Shown here: one piece after another, positions 32,701 to 45,659 of the stretch | Layout of the letters: the number at the start of each line of letters is the position of its first letter | Numbering within the stretch: position 1 is the stretch's first letter | Assembly: GCA_050084515.1 (NCBI GenBank) | Contig: CM114274.1 | Span: 16,244,001 to 16,308,000 of the forward strand | Length of the DNA: 64,000 nucleotides | Source of the DNA: Blasia pusilla | Taxonomy: Eukaryota > Marchantiophyta > Marchantiopsida > Blasiales | Direction: 5' to 3' | Notes under the pieces: model-generated | The model's database searches: none | Told to the model about the DNA's origin: nothing | What the model saw: the letters and a program-made list of their open reading frames with translations, nothing else | Made by a program: the position numbers and the translations under genes

Positions 32701-33290
32701 CAAAGCCGGCGTTAGCCTAACTGCGGTTCGCGGTGACCGCTAGCATGGGATAGCACCATACACGGGAGCACCCCTGAAATAATTTTCTTACATACCTCAA
32801 TTTTTTTTTCCTTTCTCATGGGCAAAAGAGAAAAAAGGACATGAATCAAAGAATGTGGGAATCCTTATAAACTTTGACTCAATCGCCCCCCTCTTGGCAA
32901 ACACGCACCTCAATCGGCGGTCCCCATAGTAGAAAAAAAATGAGGTTAATGGTCCCCCTTAAGTGCCATATCTTGATAGACCACACACCGGCTACATGAG
33001 TGGGTATGTTCTTGTAGAACATTCTTATCGAGGTCTTAAGACTCATGTAGGAAACCCAAGTTAGAGCCAGGTTGGGTCCAGGGGTTACGCAACGAAATGC
33101 ATTGTAACCAAAAGCCCGGCCTGGCTTCCGCGGTCCTTTGGTCCATGCCCCCAATGGGGCATGCTACGGACTCCAATAGGGGGTCACCATAAAGCGCAAT
33201 CCCGCAACCGTAAATCCAATTGACGGGCTTCTGTCACATGCAAGCCTGTGCAAATCCAACTAACTTAAAAGACTCCAAAATACGTGCCTA
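29727..33290. other. Spacer with one GC-rich block and a diverged duplication
   Basis: No gene recognised. A GC-rich block at about 29925-30215 contains a TTTATAAATA box near 30159 and may be a solo LTR or an old promoter. At 32346-32400 and 32447-32500 two diverged tandem copies share GCC..GA(G/A)CTGGCC and CACACGTGT. From 30400 to 32160 the DNA is AT-rich without structure I could name. The right end carries one arm of an inverted repeat (32876-32962). Confidence 0.35.
32876..32962 (-). repeat. Left arm of an inverted repeat flanking the Helitron
   Basis: Its reverse complement matches 44262-44337: both share CATTAAC, CTCATTTTT, GCCGATTGAGGTGCG and CGATTGAGT or a close form, with small gaps. 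It lies about 330 bases outside the Helitron left end. The arms may be the ends of an older DNA element that the Helitron entered. Confidence 0.55.
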
Positions 33291-34379
33291 TCTATACTAT
33301 AATGCGAGGAGGGGGGGTTTACCTTTTATGGTTTTTTTTTTTTCCCAAAGAAGTGAAGCCCTCCATAAGCAATCATCTTGAAATGGCCGCTTTGAAAAAA
33401 AAGTTAAAACAAATAAAAAAATCAAATCTATGGGAAAGTTCGGAGGGCTTCCATTTGAACGGCTTATATTTGAATGAGATATGATTTTTTACTTGGGACA
33501 CTTGTCAGTTCGGAATTAAAAGAGGAAACTTTTTTATGTAACCAGCCGAATTAAGACACCTATGAACTTCCTAGCTCTAGCTCATTGCACATAAATCATC
33601 CGCGTCTCTAAGTTGGAGTAGACTCAACGTAGGTGTCAAGGAACTGAAGAAGGAGCTGGCGAAGAAGGTGGCGGCAAAGTGGAGGCAACATCAAGGTGTT
33701 GGAAAATTTGGAGAAAGCTTATCGACCCAAGAGGGTAAATCTCTGTTTCCAAGTAGGAATTGGTTTGGATTGTTTTACTTCCACGTGGGTTTCTCCATGT
33801 GAAAGAGGAGAAGCGCTCTCTCGCTCACAAAATCTTCGAACAAGCTACAAAAAAGAATAGTAAGACAACCTCTATGGCGTTCACTAAGAACAACCTGCGC
33901 CACGGGGTATTCTACTGTCGGAAGGACGGTTCGACCAAGAATTCTTTGAATTTCATCCACATTGTTCCAGTTAGACTCTATTGACAACAAACGAGTTGCC
34001 CGTCAAGAAACGTCCCTCACAGCGACCAATGACGAATCAGCTTGTTTGCTCTCACTCGCTCAAGAGCATGAAGGGAATTCCCTTGCCCTCCGACTCTCCC
34101 TCGCTTGCCCTCTGACTCTCCCTCCTTTGGATGGCATCTATTTCTCTCCCGTCTTCTCTCCTTTTTTATGGCGTCTTTCTCTGTCCTATCTCTTTCTTCG
34201 TATTCGGATGACATTTTTCTTTTTCTGCACAGGCTCCTCCGCCAACTTCGATCTTCTCTTCTGGCTAGCTGCAGGGGACGTCTGACCCACATACCTCTAC
34301 CACATGCCCATGTTTTTGGTGACTACATGTAGGGTCTCTTGGATGGGAAGATCAGTATCCAAAATTTATCATATGTTGC

Positions 34380-34690
34380 TTAGGCGTTTTCGTCCGTCCC
34401 CTGAGTGGATGCGTTGGAGCTCCACAAGAGTAGTGTTGCATATGCATTTTCATCCGTCTTCTGAGTTGGAGCTCAGCTTCTCTCAACTGTTGGATTCTTA
34501 TTTGCTTCTCTCTCTGCGAACAAAATAGAGGAAGAGTACTGTTCCTTTGTCATTTTTGTCCGTCATGTGAGTTGGATCTCCGCTGCTCTCGCTGCTCGAA
34601 CGAAATATAGAGGCATTTTTGTCTGTCCTATGAGTGGGGATGCTGTGAGTTGGATCTCCGCTTCTCTCAGGTGCTCGAATGAAATAGAGG
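34380..34690. repeat. Degenerate tandem blocks in the Helitron 5' region
   Basis: Repeats built on GAGTTGGATCTCCGCT.CTCTC and GCTCGAA.GAAATAGAGG occur near 34568 and 34645, with looser copies near 34390 and 34455 containing CATTTT(C/T)GTCCGTC. Unit length is roughly 60-80 bases. Confidence 0.5.
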
Positions 34691-35559
34691 GATCCAACTC
34701 GCAGTTGAATGGATATATTCTCGCAGACAGCACAACACACAAGGTGGATGGGGCTTTCCAACTTTTCTTCGCCAACACCAGAAGAATCGTATTCCATCAT
34801 TAATCCATCGAAATGGTTGCTTTGATAAAGGATAGATACCCATGTAGTGTATTTGGGCACGCTCTTTGAAGACCTGGAAATATTGCAAAGCATGTCAAGA
34901 TTGCAGAAAACAGTTGCACGTTTCCGAATTCCGCACTGACCCTCACTGATCGGAACAGGTCGACTAGAGAAATCTCATAATTTGAGGGACGACAATCGGC
35001 CTTCACTTAATTGGCACAAGATCACCGCTCGTTTTTTCTACTTGAATTATATCAGTGATGGGATCATCTTCTTGACATGAAGTGATCCGCAGCCCTACGC
35101 ATGGTAAGCAGAAAGCTTACCACGACACGTTGCATCCCGCACTTAGGGCCTGCATGAGCCATATATTTGAATTCACGACGTAACTCGCAAGCACCGCGAT
35201 TGTCGCTTTGTATCGGATGTCGCAAATCCGTCCACCGCGTCTTCCTCAGAGCTCCGCTCTCTTTAGTGATGCCGCTGCATCCCACTTATCCTCCACCACC
35301 TGCATCTGTCCATCAGCTTCGTAGCACAACAGCTTCCTAGGAGAGCCGCTCCCACAAAGCTTGCTCTTGCTCTCCTCCCTTGACTCCTATCCCTCGTTCA
35401 TGCCCTCCTTCCCGCTGATTTCTCCTATTCCCCCCTGGACTAAGTCAGTCGTGCCCCGACGAGCGTGTCTTGGTCGTCTAACGAGCTTCGGGTCTCGCGT
35501 GTATTCCCGAGGAGTCCGTGTGGGAGTCAGTGTGCAGAAGTGGTAAGAGGCACTGTGGG

Positions 35560-35640
35560 GCCAGAGCAATGAGCCAAGTCTAGAGGAGAAGCTAATTGTG
35601 TTAGCAGCGGGTTTCGATCCCCGCCCACTTGATCCGAAGC
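35560..35640 (+). other. tRNA-like B-box, possible SINE fragment
   Basis: GCGGGTTTCGATCCCCGC at 35606-35623 folds like a T-arm (5-bp stem, loop one base too long) and resembles a pol III B box. No matching A box or full cloverleaf is found, so it is not a working tRNA gene. It lies inside the Helitron, so it may be captured. Confidence 0.25.
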
Positions 35641-38100
35641 CAACGATCCGGCCCTACTGACATAGGCCTCCTAGATGTTGGGAACAGGGGGCTTCCGGAT
35701 TTTATTTATGAAAATAGTTTTTTCCTTGCCCATATCTTGTTCTCTTACAAATATCATAGCTTTCTTTTTATGTGAGCTTTATGAAAATATACAAATAGTT
35801 AGGTTTTTTCTTACTTGAAATATCTAATTTATATTGATAATTTAATCTGTTCTTGTTAAATTTGCAGTGTCGGATTGAGCCTAACTTACGCCATGTCAAC
35901 TCTCTCATTGAGCTACAAGAGGCCGTTAATTGTTAAAGAAATTGTAATAATTACAAGTCCTGAATATGTGGTAGAGAGAGATGAGCATAGATTTTCATTA
36001 TCTCGCTCACAACAAAAACGAAAATTGTTTGATGTGGACTCTAAATTTTCTGCTGCTATTTCAAATGGTTTCAATGAGACTGAGGAGGTTAGAGAAGTCT
36101 CAATAGGCCAAGAAATTTTGATTACTCTCAATAGTAATAAGAGTTACTCTATAGATAGTTGCCCTCTTGAAGATTTTGATGATGGGGAATATTCTTCTAC
36201 TTCCCTCTATGATTCCGAGGGATGGTATGTTGGTGATGAGTTCGACTTGGAATATAGGCATATGGATTATGTTGATTTAGACATTAGTGACGATAGTCAA
36301 GATATTGGAGATAAGTAGCCAAAAGAGTACTATATATTGTTTCTATTCAATTAATCATCAAAAAACCTTCTTTGTTTTGTTTTCAGATATGTTTGTTTGA
36401 GATTGTTGAGTTGAGCAAACGATCAAGTTTCATTTCTTTGGGAGTGGAGTGACTCAAAAAAGTAAGTATTCTCTGCTTGTGTACTAATATTCCTGTGTGG
36501 AGATTTAGTATCCTTTCTATTGAGTATTTCTTTTATTATTTTAAAATATTTATTTTATGAAAATAATTGTTTGGATAATGCAGGATACTTTATAAATGAG
36601 TGTTGAAGATTTACGCTTTAGCGATGGTGAGTTCTACGTTCCTCTCGATGAACAAGAAAGGGATTATACACCTATAGATGTCGACATTATAGAGGTAATA
36701 CAAATATCAAGTTCGGAGTATGTTCCATCGCCGATCATGGAAAATAGGAATAATGCTTCAAGTCCTGGCTATGTTCCATCGCCGATTTTTTAAAACAGGG
36801 ATAAGGCTTCAAGTCCTAGCTATGTACCATTTCCGATTTTTGAAAATGGGATTAATGCTCCTAATGTTAGTATTAGCCCTTTGAGAAATGATCAGAGTTG
36901 TAGTTATGATGAGAGTGCATCTAGGATTTTAACCACGATTGTGGTGAATCATCATTCTATTTCACAAGGAGTAGTTGGAGGTCAGGAGGGAGAAGAAGAT
37001 ACAGATTCCACACATGATTGCATCCCTTCCTCGAACCCTATAGCATCTAGCCATTCATTTGTAGGTGATTGTTGCGGGTCGGGGTCATGGGAAATTAGTG
37101 ATTGTCATACAATTTGCTCGGAGGACTCAAGTGAGATGAGTACGGCCGAGTCTCATTGCCCATTAGAATGATTTTCCCATTTCAGATTTTTATAAAAACT
37201 TAAGTTATGAGTTGCTCTATTTTTTATATAGAATATAATATTCACGTACCAAGACTTGAGTTTAAGCTTTTTTGCAAATTTTTTTCTTATTTTTTCTAAT
37301 ATTTTTTGATATATTGTCAATACATATTTTTCTTGGATGGTTGATTTTGTCACAAGATGCATGAATCTCAAGAGGAACCATCGAGGCGGAATTAAAAAAG
37401 ACCATTCGAAAACATCACCAATGTAGTCTTTTTGCCTAATGTGGAGCATGATCACCACATTTCATGTAGTACACCATCTTCTATGCGGATTTCGGAGGAA
37501 ACAGAGAAGCTTGCATATAAGAAGGCTAGAAGGGTTGCATCTCAAAGAAACAGAAGGGCGCTTCAAGATACGCGATTTGTAACTCATTCAACGACTTTGT
37601 CATCTCCACTGTAAGGATGCTTAGCATTATGATTATATAATGATATCGTAACCATATGTGCACACCCTAGATTTGTTGTGTGACTTTAATATCTTTCCTG
37701 GTTGTGCTATAGACTTCCAAATCCATTGAACCCGCAACGGTTATGTGATATACATCAAATTGTGAGAGCTCAAGAACAAAAGCAAAGACATACTAAATTA
37801 GTTCAATTGAGATCTATTGAAGCTATTGAGAATGTTCCTTTGATGGAAGAATTACAACCACCCATTATCGATGACTCAGCTGGCACAAATAGTAGAAGGT
37901 ATTTATTTATGTATAACATTTCTACCTTTTCTTATAAATATATTTAGAAATTTTTTTCCTATTTTGACTTTTCTTATTCTTTGTCCAGGTTGGTAGCAAC
38001 ATCTACCAATGGCAATCTTCATGCTTCAATAGACACTACATCATCTCCCATGTATGTTTCTTCCACTTATTAATTTCTTATTTTTGATTGGTGTTTTTTG

Positions 38101-38137
38101 AAGTTGAATTTGTTAATAGAATTAACAAATTCAACTT
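38101..38137. repeat. Perfect 16-bp hairpin
   Basis: Arms 38101-38116 and 38122-38137 are exact reverse complements with a 5-base loop. It lies in a probable intron of the Helitron gene. Confidence 0.9.
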
Positions 38138-38388
38138 GATGGTACATCATGAAGTTGAAGCTATTCCAAACTCTAGGATTGTGGTCGTACCATCTCCAAT
38201 GTATATTTCTAAATTGTATACTCAAATTATAATATAGATGTGTTTGTATGTATATTTATTTTTATTATAATCATATGTATTAATTTCTTAACCTCTACTT
38301 GCAGTCTTCCAGTTCCTACCAATCCTCTACGATTATGTCACATGCGTCAAGTAGCTCGAGCTGAGGGCCAAAGAAGAAGACGTGCTCA

Positions 38389-38658
38389 TTTGGATGAAGT
38401 ACATGAGTTTACATACGTTGGCGATCCGTTGATTAGGAGTGATGCCAATGGATCTAATCGTGAAGGCCACATGGAAGTGAATGAAGACAATATGCATGCC
38501 TCGATTCCAAATGTGGGATCTTTTTTGGATGAAGTACATGAGATTGCACATGTTGGCGATATGTTGATAAGGAGTGATGCCACTGGAGCCAATCGTGAAG
38601 GCCACCTGGAAGAAAATGAAGACAATGTACATGCCTCAATTCCAAATGTGGGATCTTG
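38389..38658 (+). repeat. Two tandem 135-bp coding repeats
   Basis: The unit starting at 38389 recurs at 38524 with few changes. Each encodes 45 residues (LDEVHE..VGD.LIRSDA.G.NREGH, then NEDN.HASIPNVGS). It is an in-frame duplication within the N-terminal part of the Helitron protein. Confidence 0.9.
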
Positions 38659-41600
38659 AAGGGTTGTGAAATTGAAAAAGTTGCTTAATATTGCACGTAT
38701 TCCTAACTTTGAAGAAAAGCACATTCGAATTCTTAGGTTCGGAGATCATATTGATAGTATGATTGGCCGTTTTAGTGTTGGACTTATGAATGTTATTTGT
38801 CTGAGTTGCAATGCTCTACATTGGAAGTGTGAGAGAGTGAAGTATACTAGGTTTAGAAGCTCGCCTTTTGGTATGTGTTGTGGGCATGGTAAGATTCAAT
38901 TACCATATTTGACAGCTTCACCTTCTATACTAGCAGAATTACTTTATGGTAGGAGTTCAAATAGTCTTCATTTTTTTCGCAATGCAAGTGCCTATAATAG
39001 TGCTCTTCAATTGGCATCTACTGGGGCTCATGTGATAGAGCAACAAGGTGGTACAGGAAACTTCAGGATTCAAGGGGGTGTATATCATTCTATTGGACCT
39101 CTTCATGCTGAAAGTGGTCCTCCTCCACAATTTGTGCAAATTTATATTCATGATGATGAGCATCAGATGGAATATAGAAGAAGGATTATGAGTGGAGATT
39201 ACCGAGATCAATTGAGGCCAGAGATCTTAAGGGGATTATAAGATATGTTACATGCCCATAATCCATATGTGGCTCTATTTTGAAATGTGGTTATTGATCC
39301 ATGTAATTCTGACTTCCATATTGTTCTTAAGGGTAGTAAGCGAGCTCTCGATGCGAAACGATACAACTTGCCTGTTGCTTCAGAGATTGCAACTATCTTG
39401 CCGGAAGATGGGAGTGAGCCAATAGAAGGACGTGATATTATTTTTTGCTTACATGGAGGAGGGATTTATCGTCTATCAGATCTGAATGAAGCCTATATCC
39501 CATTGCACTTTGTTTTGCCTTTTGTTTATGGTGAAGCACGTTGGCATCCAGGGATATCTTTGCAAGTGCAACATGATCATAGACATGATGCACCGTTAAG
39601 AGGGGATGCTATCATGGACGAGGATGAAGATGATATTGTACAAGGGGGAATGCAAGATGAAGTTACCACTCATGAGGCGAGTTCAAAGACCATTAGAGCT
39701 TTACAATTTGCTTCATTTAGACTTCAAATGCGAGCTAATGCTATGGATAATAATCGGTTGCTGAGGTTTGGTCGTCTTACTAAAGAATATATGGTGGATA
39801 TGTATGCGACTATTGAAATGCAACGGCTAACTTGGATACGATTGCATCAAAAAGAGTTGAGAGGTGATTTATACCAAGGTGTCAGAGATGCCATGACTCA
39901 GCATGATGTGAACGGTCAAGGCTTAGGGAGACGTATTATCTTACCTTCGTCTTTCATAGGAGGACCCCGTCACATGCATCAATTGTACCATGATGCTATG
40001 GCCATTTTGAGACATTTTGGGAAGCCTAACTACTTTTTGACTATGACTTGCAATCCTAAATGGCCTGAGATTACTTTTGCTCTGCTTCATGGGCAATCAA
40101 CGTCTGATCATCTTGACCTGGTTGTACGTGTTTTCCAACAAAAGAAGAAGGATTTATTGAGACTTATATTAGAGAAGCATATTTTGGGTCAAGTAGTAGG
40201 ATGCATTCATGTAGACGAGTTCCAAAAGAGAGGGCTACCACATGTGCATATCCTAATTATTCTTGCTTCTGAGGATAAGCCAAGGATAACCTCTGATTTT
40301 GACGATATTATATCTGCTGAGATCCCCAATCCTATCACTCATCCTAGACTACATTCTATTGTAATAAATTGTATGATTCATGGTCCATGTGGAGTAACAC
40401 ATCCAATTGCACCTTGAACGGATCAAATGACAAAAAAATGTTCCAAAGGATACCCAATGCCCTTTACATCAATGAAAATGGAGAATGAGGATGGATATCT
40501 TATTTATAAGAGGTAATTCATTGGTTTTGTTGTTATTTCATGATTTAATGCTCTTTTATTAGTGTGCTATGTATTTTCCTCAACTACTAACACACTTCTA
40601 TATGTGTTTATGCAGGCGTGATAATGGCAGATTGATTAATAAGTCAAATCATGACTTCGATAATCGTTGGGTGGTTCCATACAATCCAATGTTATGTACT
40701 TTATTTGATTGTCATATAAATTTGGAGATAACAAATAGCATCTTGGCTATAAAGTACTTTTATAAGTATGTATATAAGGGATGTGATGCCATATCATATA
40801 CCTTGGCAAATACTACATCATGCGAGGATACTATTGATGAGACATCATTATATCTTGATGCAAGGTATTTCGATCCTTCTATCTTTCAAGATCTCCCTAT
40901 TTTTTCCTATGATATTATGTGGGAGCCTAAGAATATTTATATTGTGTGGTATGAAGGTATGTTTCTTCTTCACAAGCCTGTTGGCGAATCTTCAAGTTAA
41001 GTCTACATGCAGAGCAACCAAGTATTATGAGATTGATTGTTCATCTTCTAGACAGTCAAATGGTATATTTTCATGGGCAAGATTCATTGGGTAATATTCT
41101 CGAGCGAAGTAAGGAAACCACTCTCACTCACTGGTTTGCAACAAATGCTTCTGATTCGACTGCCCGACAATATCTTTATTTGGAGTTCCCTTCTCATTAC
41201 TCTTGGAATAAGAAACAATGGCATCCGTATAAATGTGCAAGAAAAGGATGTGGATATCCTATTGGACGTTTGTATATGACAAACCCAGGTAAAATTTCTA
41301 TTCTCTGTTAGAATACAATTATTAAGGCAAAATTTTAGTTAAAGTTATAAACACATTCGTGCTTCCTTCCTAATATTTTTTTTGGCTAATCCTAGTTGAA
41401 GGGGAGTGTCATTGGTTACGATTACTTCTCCATCATGTGAGAGGAGCTCAATCATATCAAGATTTGAGAACTATCGATGGTGTAGTTTATCCTACCTTCA
41501 AAGAGATTGCTATTCAAATGGGACTTTTGGAGGACGATAGAGAGATCTTTTCTTGTTTTGAAGAGGCGGTTGTCATTCGCATTGGCTATTCATTACATCT

Positions 41601-43902
41601 ACTCTTTGCCATCAGTCTTCTATATAATACACCTTCTCTTCCGGCTATAATGTGGGAATATTTTTTTGGTTCCATTAACTGAAGATCTTCTACATCAAAA
41701 GCGTGAGGTAATATGCATGCCTTTTGTTATGTTCATTTTTCTCTTATGAGTTTTTTAATGTATTTTATTTATGTTTTAACTTCTATATTTTTCCTTGTAA
41801 CAGAGAATTGGTATTCCGACCCTTCCATTGGATGTTCACATTATTAATCTTGCATTATTGGAGGTCCATTACCATCTTCAAGATCATGGTAAGAGTATGG
41901 CGGACTTCCTCGACATGCCTCAACCAGATTTCCAAGCTCGTAATTTATCTATTTCGCGTCTAGAAGAGGAAGAGCTCTCCTACGATCATGATATGCTTTG
42001 TGAATGTGTGAGAGCAGGAGATATATCTTTAAATGATGGACAATGAGCTATTTGGGAAGTTATTTGTAATGTTTTTCACGATATCTTACAGATGCGTATA
42101 CGTAAGTGGATATTATGCATAGTACATTTTAAGATTACTTTTTTACTCTTTAAATCTCTTTAAGTTTTATTCTTTTTAAAGTGCATTTTTGTCACTAAAA
42201 ATATGGATTTTCAGGAAAAACTTTTCTTTATCGATGATCCGGCAGGATGGGAAAAACCTTTTTGTACAACCTTCTTCTTGCAATGGCACGGAGCGAGGGT
42301 CATATAGCTCTTGCAGTTGCATCTTCAGGAATTGCCGCTTTATTATTGGATGGAGGTCATACTGCTCATTCTCGATTCAAGATTCCTATTCAAGTACATG
42401 AAAGCTCCACTTGCAAGTAAGTCTAGATTTAAGATTTTGTTTCCTTTTACTTTATAATTATGGCATGCATATTATTGTTATATTCTTAGATTTATTTTTC
42501 ATAAATGTTCCTCACATATTGTTTTGTTATCTATTTTCTAGCCTATCGGTCAATAGTCATATGGCCCGCCTTATACAAAAGGTGAAGTTGATCGTATGGG
42601 ATGAAGCTCCTATGACCCACCATCATGCATTCGAGGCTGTTAATCGTACTTTCCAAGATATCATGGGTTTGATGGATACTCGATTACGAGACTTGCCTTT
42701 TGGGGGGAAGATCATTTTATTCGGTGGTGACTTTCGACAACTTCTTCCAGTTGTTCGTCGTGGAGATCGTGCTACAATTGTGCGGGAAACATTGAGGAGA
42801 TCTCTTATTTGGTCTGACGTGAGATTATTGAAACTCACTACCAACATGAGAGTTAATACTTTACAAGGTATTTAAGAATTAACCTAATATTTTTCCTTTT
42901 TCATTTCATGTGGTTTTTTTTATTTTTAATATGTACTCATTTCTTGATCTTATATTTTTGTAGGATATGCACGAGAAGAGCAAGAAGCGTTTGCAACGTG
43001 GTTATTAGAGATAGGAGAGGGTCGAGCACCATTACATTTGGACCTTGGAGAGGATTTTATACAAGTTCCGGATGCGATAATTGTAAAAACGACAAGGATC
43101 AATGATCTCATTGACGTTGTTTATGGACACGATGTTAATAAGTGGAGTGACATTGATTTCTTGAGGGGTACATCCATTTAGTCAACCAAGAATACAACTG
43201 TGGATATTATAAATGCGGAAATCATGTCTCGATTTCCAAGAGAGGTAATATTTATGTTCTTGAATATCATTATTATATTTTCATTACCTATTGCTACAAT
43301 TTTCTATTATCGCTCTTATTATTAATGATTTATTTTGTTTTTGCAGGAGCATACTTTCTTGAGTGCTGATTCTGTTTCCGATGATAAGATGAGACTTGTT
43401 TATCCGACATAATTTTTGAACACATGTTTACCATCTGGACTGCCACCTCATTGTTTGACCTTGAAAATTGGAGCTGTGATAATGCTATTACGGAATATGA
43501 ATGGAGCCAAGGGACAAGCAAACGGACTCGGCTGGTGATAGCTGGATTTAGTAGACATCTTATAGATGCAAAAATTATCACAGGAAAAAACATCGGAGCT
43601 CGAGTTTTCATTCCACGCATTCCATTGATTGCCAAATCCTGTATTTTCTCATGGGAAATTGTATGTTGCATTGTCAAGAGTAGGCTCGACGAATTCTATT
43701 CATATTATGACAGATAGTGAAAAGGCTATTAACAAAATAGGTGTTTACACTAGGAATGTTGTATATAATGAAGTGCTAAATTAAAATTAAAATAACATTA
43801 CATGTGTCAAGTCTTATATTGGTATGCTTTTTTAGACTTTGTAATACTTCATCCATTGAAAAAAATTTGATATGATTAAGTTTGTATATGCTAAATTTTG
43901 AT

Positions 43903-43932
43903 GCCGGTGCATCGCACGGGCATTCTTACTAG
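43903..43932 (+). other. Helitron 3' terminus: hairpin and CTAG
   Basis: Stem GCCGGTGC (43903-43910) pairs with GCACGGGC (43914-43921), seven of eight bases. CTAG ends at 43932. This terminator hairpin is the hallmark of many plant Helitrons. Confidence 0.9.
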
Positions 43933-44146
43933 TACGTTCAAATGCTACATGGAGGAGGTTTTAGCGCCGCTGATAAATAGTTTTCCGCAATTGCAAAAGT
44001 TTAGGATCTTTTGACCACCTCTAGTATCACCCCGCCACTTCCAAAAGATGCATTCGGAAAATCCTTTATAAGCTAAGCAAAATTGCATTAAGACCATGAG
44101 GCGGGGTGATGGTAAGGAGTGGATTCCTCTACTACACAAAGTTCCT

Positions 44147-44189
44147 CTTCTATATTGATATCACAAGACTGGTGATATCAACATAGAAG
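44147..44189. repeat. 18-bp hairpin, one mismatch
   Basis: Arms 44147-44164 and 44172-44189 are reverse complements at 17 of 18 positions, around a 7-base loop. Confidence 0.9.
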
Positions 44190-44261
44190 AACGTTGGTTT
44201 TATCGGCTAGGAAGGTGTTGTTCTACCCGTTACCATTGGTCACGGGGGTGATCTAGGTATC

Positions 44262-44337
44262 ATCAAAAGAACCGGGGGCGATTAACGTCATTTTTACTAA
44301 GGGGGGGCCGATTGAGGTGCGCGAAGGGGGACAATTG
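44262..44337 (+). repeat. Right arm of the inverted repeat flanking the Helitron
   Basis: Reverse complement of 32876-32962, with GCCGATTGAGGTGCG as the longest exact shared run. It lies about 330 bases outside the Helitron right end, mirroring the left arm. Confidence 0.55.
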
Positions 44338-45659
44338 AGTTGAAACAAAATTTTGGGGGCAACACAAGATCGCACCTAGTTGAATATAAAGAATGTGGGA
44401 AAAAAATTCCTTTCATATTTTCGTAAAATAGATAGTATTTGTAATTCATTTTGTATTAAGAGACTAGAAATAAAGGAAGATGAACTTATTTGCCTCTTTT
44501 TTCTTTCTGGTTGATCCTCACAATCATATTTCACTATCCCCCAGTCGAGTATGTTCCTGGATCAAGAAAAGAAGGTCATTCATCCATGGTTATTAAAGAG
44601 TTAAATTAAGACAAAAGAGAAGTCAATAAAGAATGATGTATACTCACATGCATAGCAAGAGCAACTGAGTAGTGAGTATAATTTACATTTATATTAGTGA
44701 ACCATTTGTGCACATCTTGATTCACTTCACAACCATCATAAAACAGGAATGATGAATGATATGTAGCATAAATTTATCATACTAATGAAAAGTAAAATTA
44801 TTTTCACAAAAAAGAATCAAGAACATGCTAACAAATACTCAATGCAACGTGTCATATATGAACGCTATAAAGAAAAAATCATAGGTATGAACCATCACGA
44901 CATTATATCCTTGTTTCTACTCCTGAGTAAAGTGTTTCCACTCTTGAGAGGATTCGTTAGTGCAAATAATCTCCTACACACTAGTTAAAGAGAGAAATAT
45001 TGATAAAGAAGTGTTAAAACACATATACAATCAATAAACTACTATGGTCCCTTCCTAAGTTGTAATAAGAGTAAACTTTTAAATTTTTTTAATAAGAATA
45101 AAAATGAGGCAATAGGAGAGTGGAGAAGTAAGACAAGAATATCTCATGGTGTAGTGGACTTAACATCCTTAACATGACAATTTTAGGTTGGGAGTCTTAC
45201 ATAGAACAAGGACTGAGTTCCATGTTCAATCATAGTAGACTCCAAATCCATAGGTGAAAAATCTATATAATTGTGGGAGAATGTTTTTTTTATTTGCAAA
45301 CTCCTCTATGTTCAATAAGTGACAACTAAACTTATTGAATTAAATTTTTTTCACATATTGCGGAAATAAAATAAATTTGAATATATATATATATAATTAT
45401 TAATATCTTTCCATACCCGACTATACACGAACTCTTTATATTTTCTTGTTAGTAGATTTAAATAAACCAGTCTAACCCACCTAAAACCATAAGCCCGAGC
45501 TAAAGATATAATAATGACGCAATTCCAATGACGCAACCGAAAGCATCTTGCGCAAAATTCCAACGCGAAGGGCAGCGAAAGTCGATGGCCGAAAGCGGAC
45601 ATGGGGCCCACCCAGGGATTGGTAGTTCTTGTTCTTGTAGAGTGTTGAAGAAGCAATTT

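Larger units (their letters stand above)
35875..43784 (+). pseudogene. Helitron Rep-helicase gene, intron-bearing and broken
   Basis: Replication-initiator nuclease plus Pif1-family helicase. N-terminal exons (35875-38660) have repeats and no known domain. The N-terminal Helitron domain with CLSCNALHWKCE spans 38790-39240. Rep follows at 39287-40990: YFLTMTCNPKWPEI, the HUH motif LPHVHIL (40241-40249), and the paired tyrosines in KYFYKYVYKG (about 40753). Helicase: Walker A near 42245 broken by a small deletion, Walker [30 protein letters not shown], and the end YVALSRVGSTN to a TAA at 43782. Typical introns are at 40512-40615 and 41290-41396. Stops occur at 36791, 39238, 40416, 42044, 43180 and elsewhere. 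Confidence 0.88.
33291..43932 (+). mobile_element. Helitron, 10.6 kb
   Basis: The left end TCTATACTAT follows an A at 33290. The right end is CTAG (43929-43932) followed by T at 43933, so it sits between A and T as Helitrons do. An 8-bp hairpin with a 3-base loop (GCCGGTGC-ATC-GCACGGGC, one mismatch) stands eight bases before the CTAG (43903-43921). The interior carries a Rep-helicase gene in the same orientation. The first 2.5 kb before this gene (33291-35870) contains diverged tandem blocks near 34390-34690 and no recognised gene. Rolling-circle transposition leaves no target duplication, and none is seen. Confidence 0.9.
43933..45659. other. AT-rich spacer
   Basis: No gene recognised. Contains the right arm of the flanking inverted repeat (44262-44337), a hairpin at 44147-44189, an AT dinucleotide run near 45380-45395, and otherwise unstructured AT-rich DNA. 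Confidence 0.35.

Noticed and set aside
35606-35623. Functional tRNA gene
   Set aside because: Only a T-arm-like hairpin with an 8-base loop; no cloverleaf or A box.
43903-43921. Rho-independent-type terminator
   Set aside because: The hairpin is explained as the Helitron 3' end, being followed by CTAG at the expected distance.
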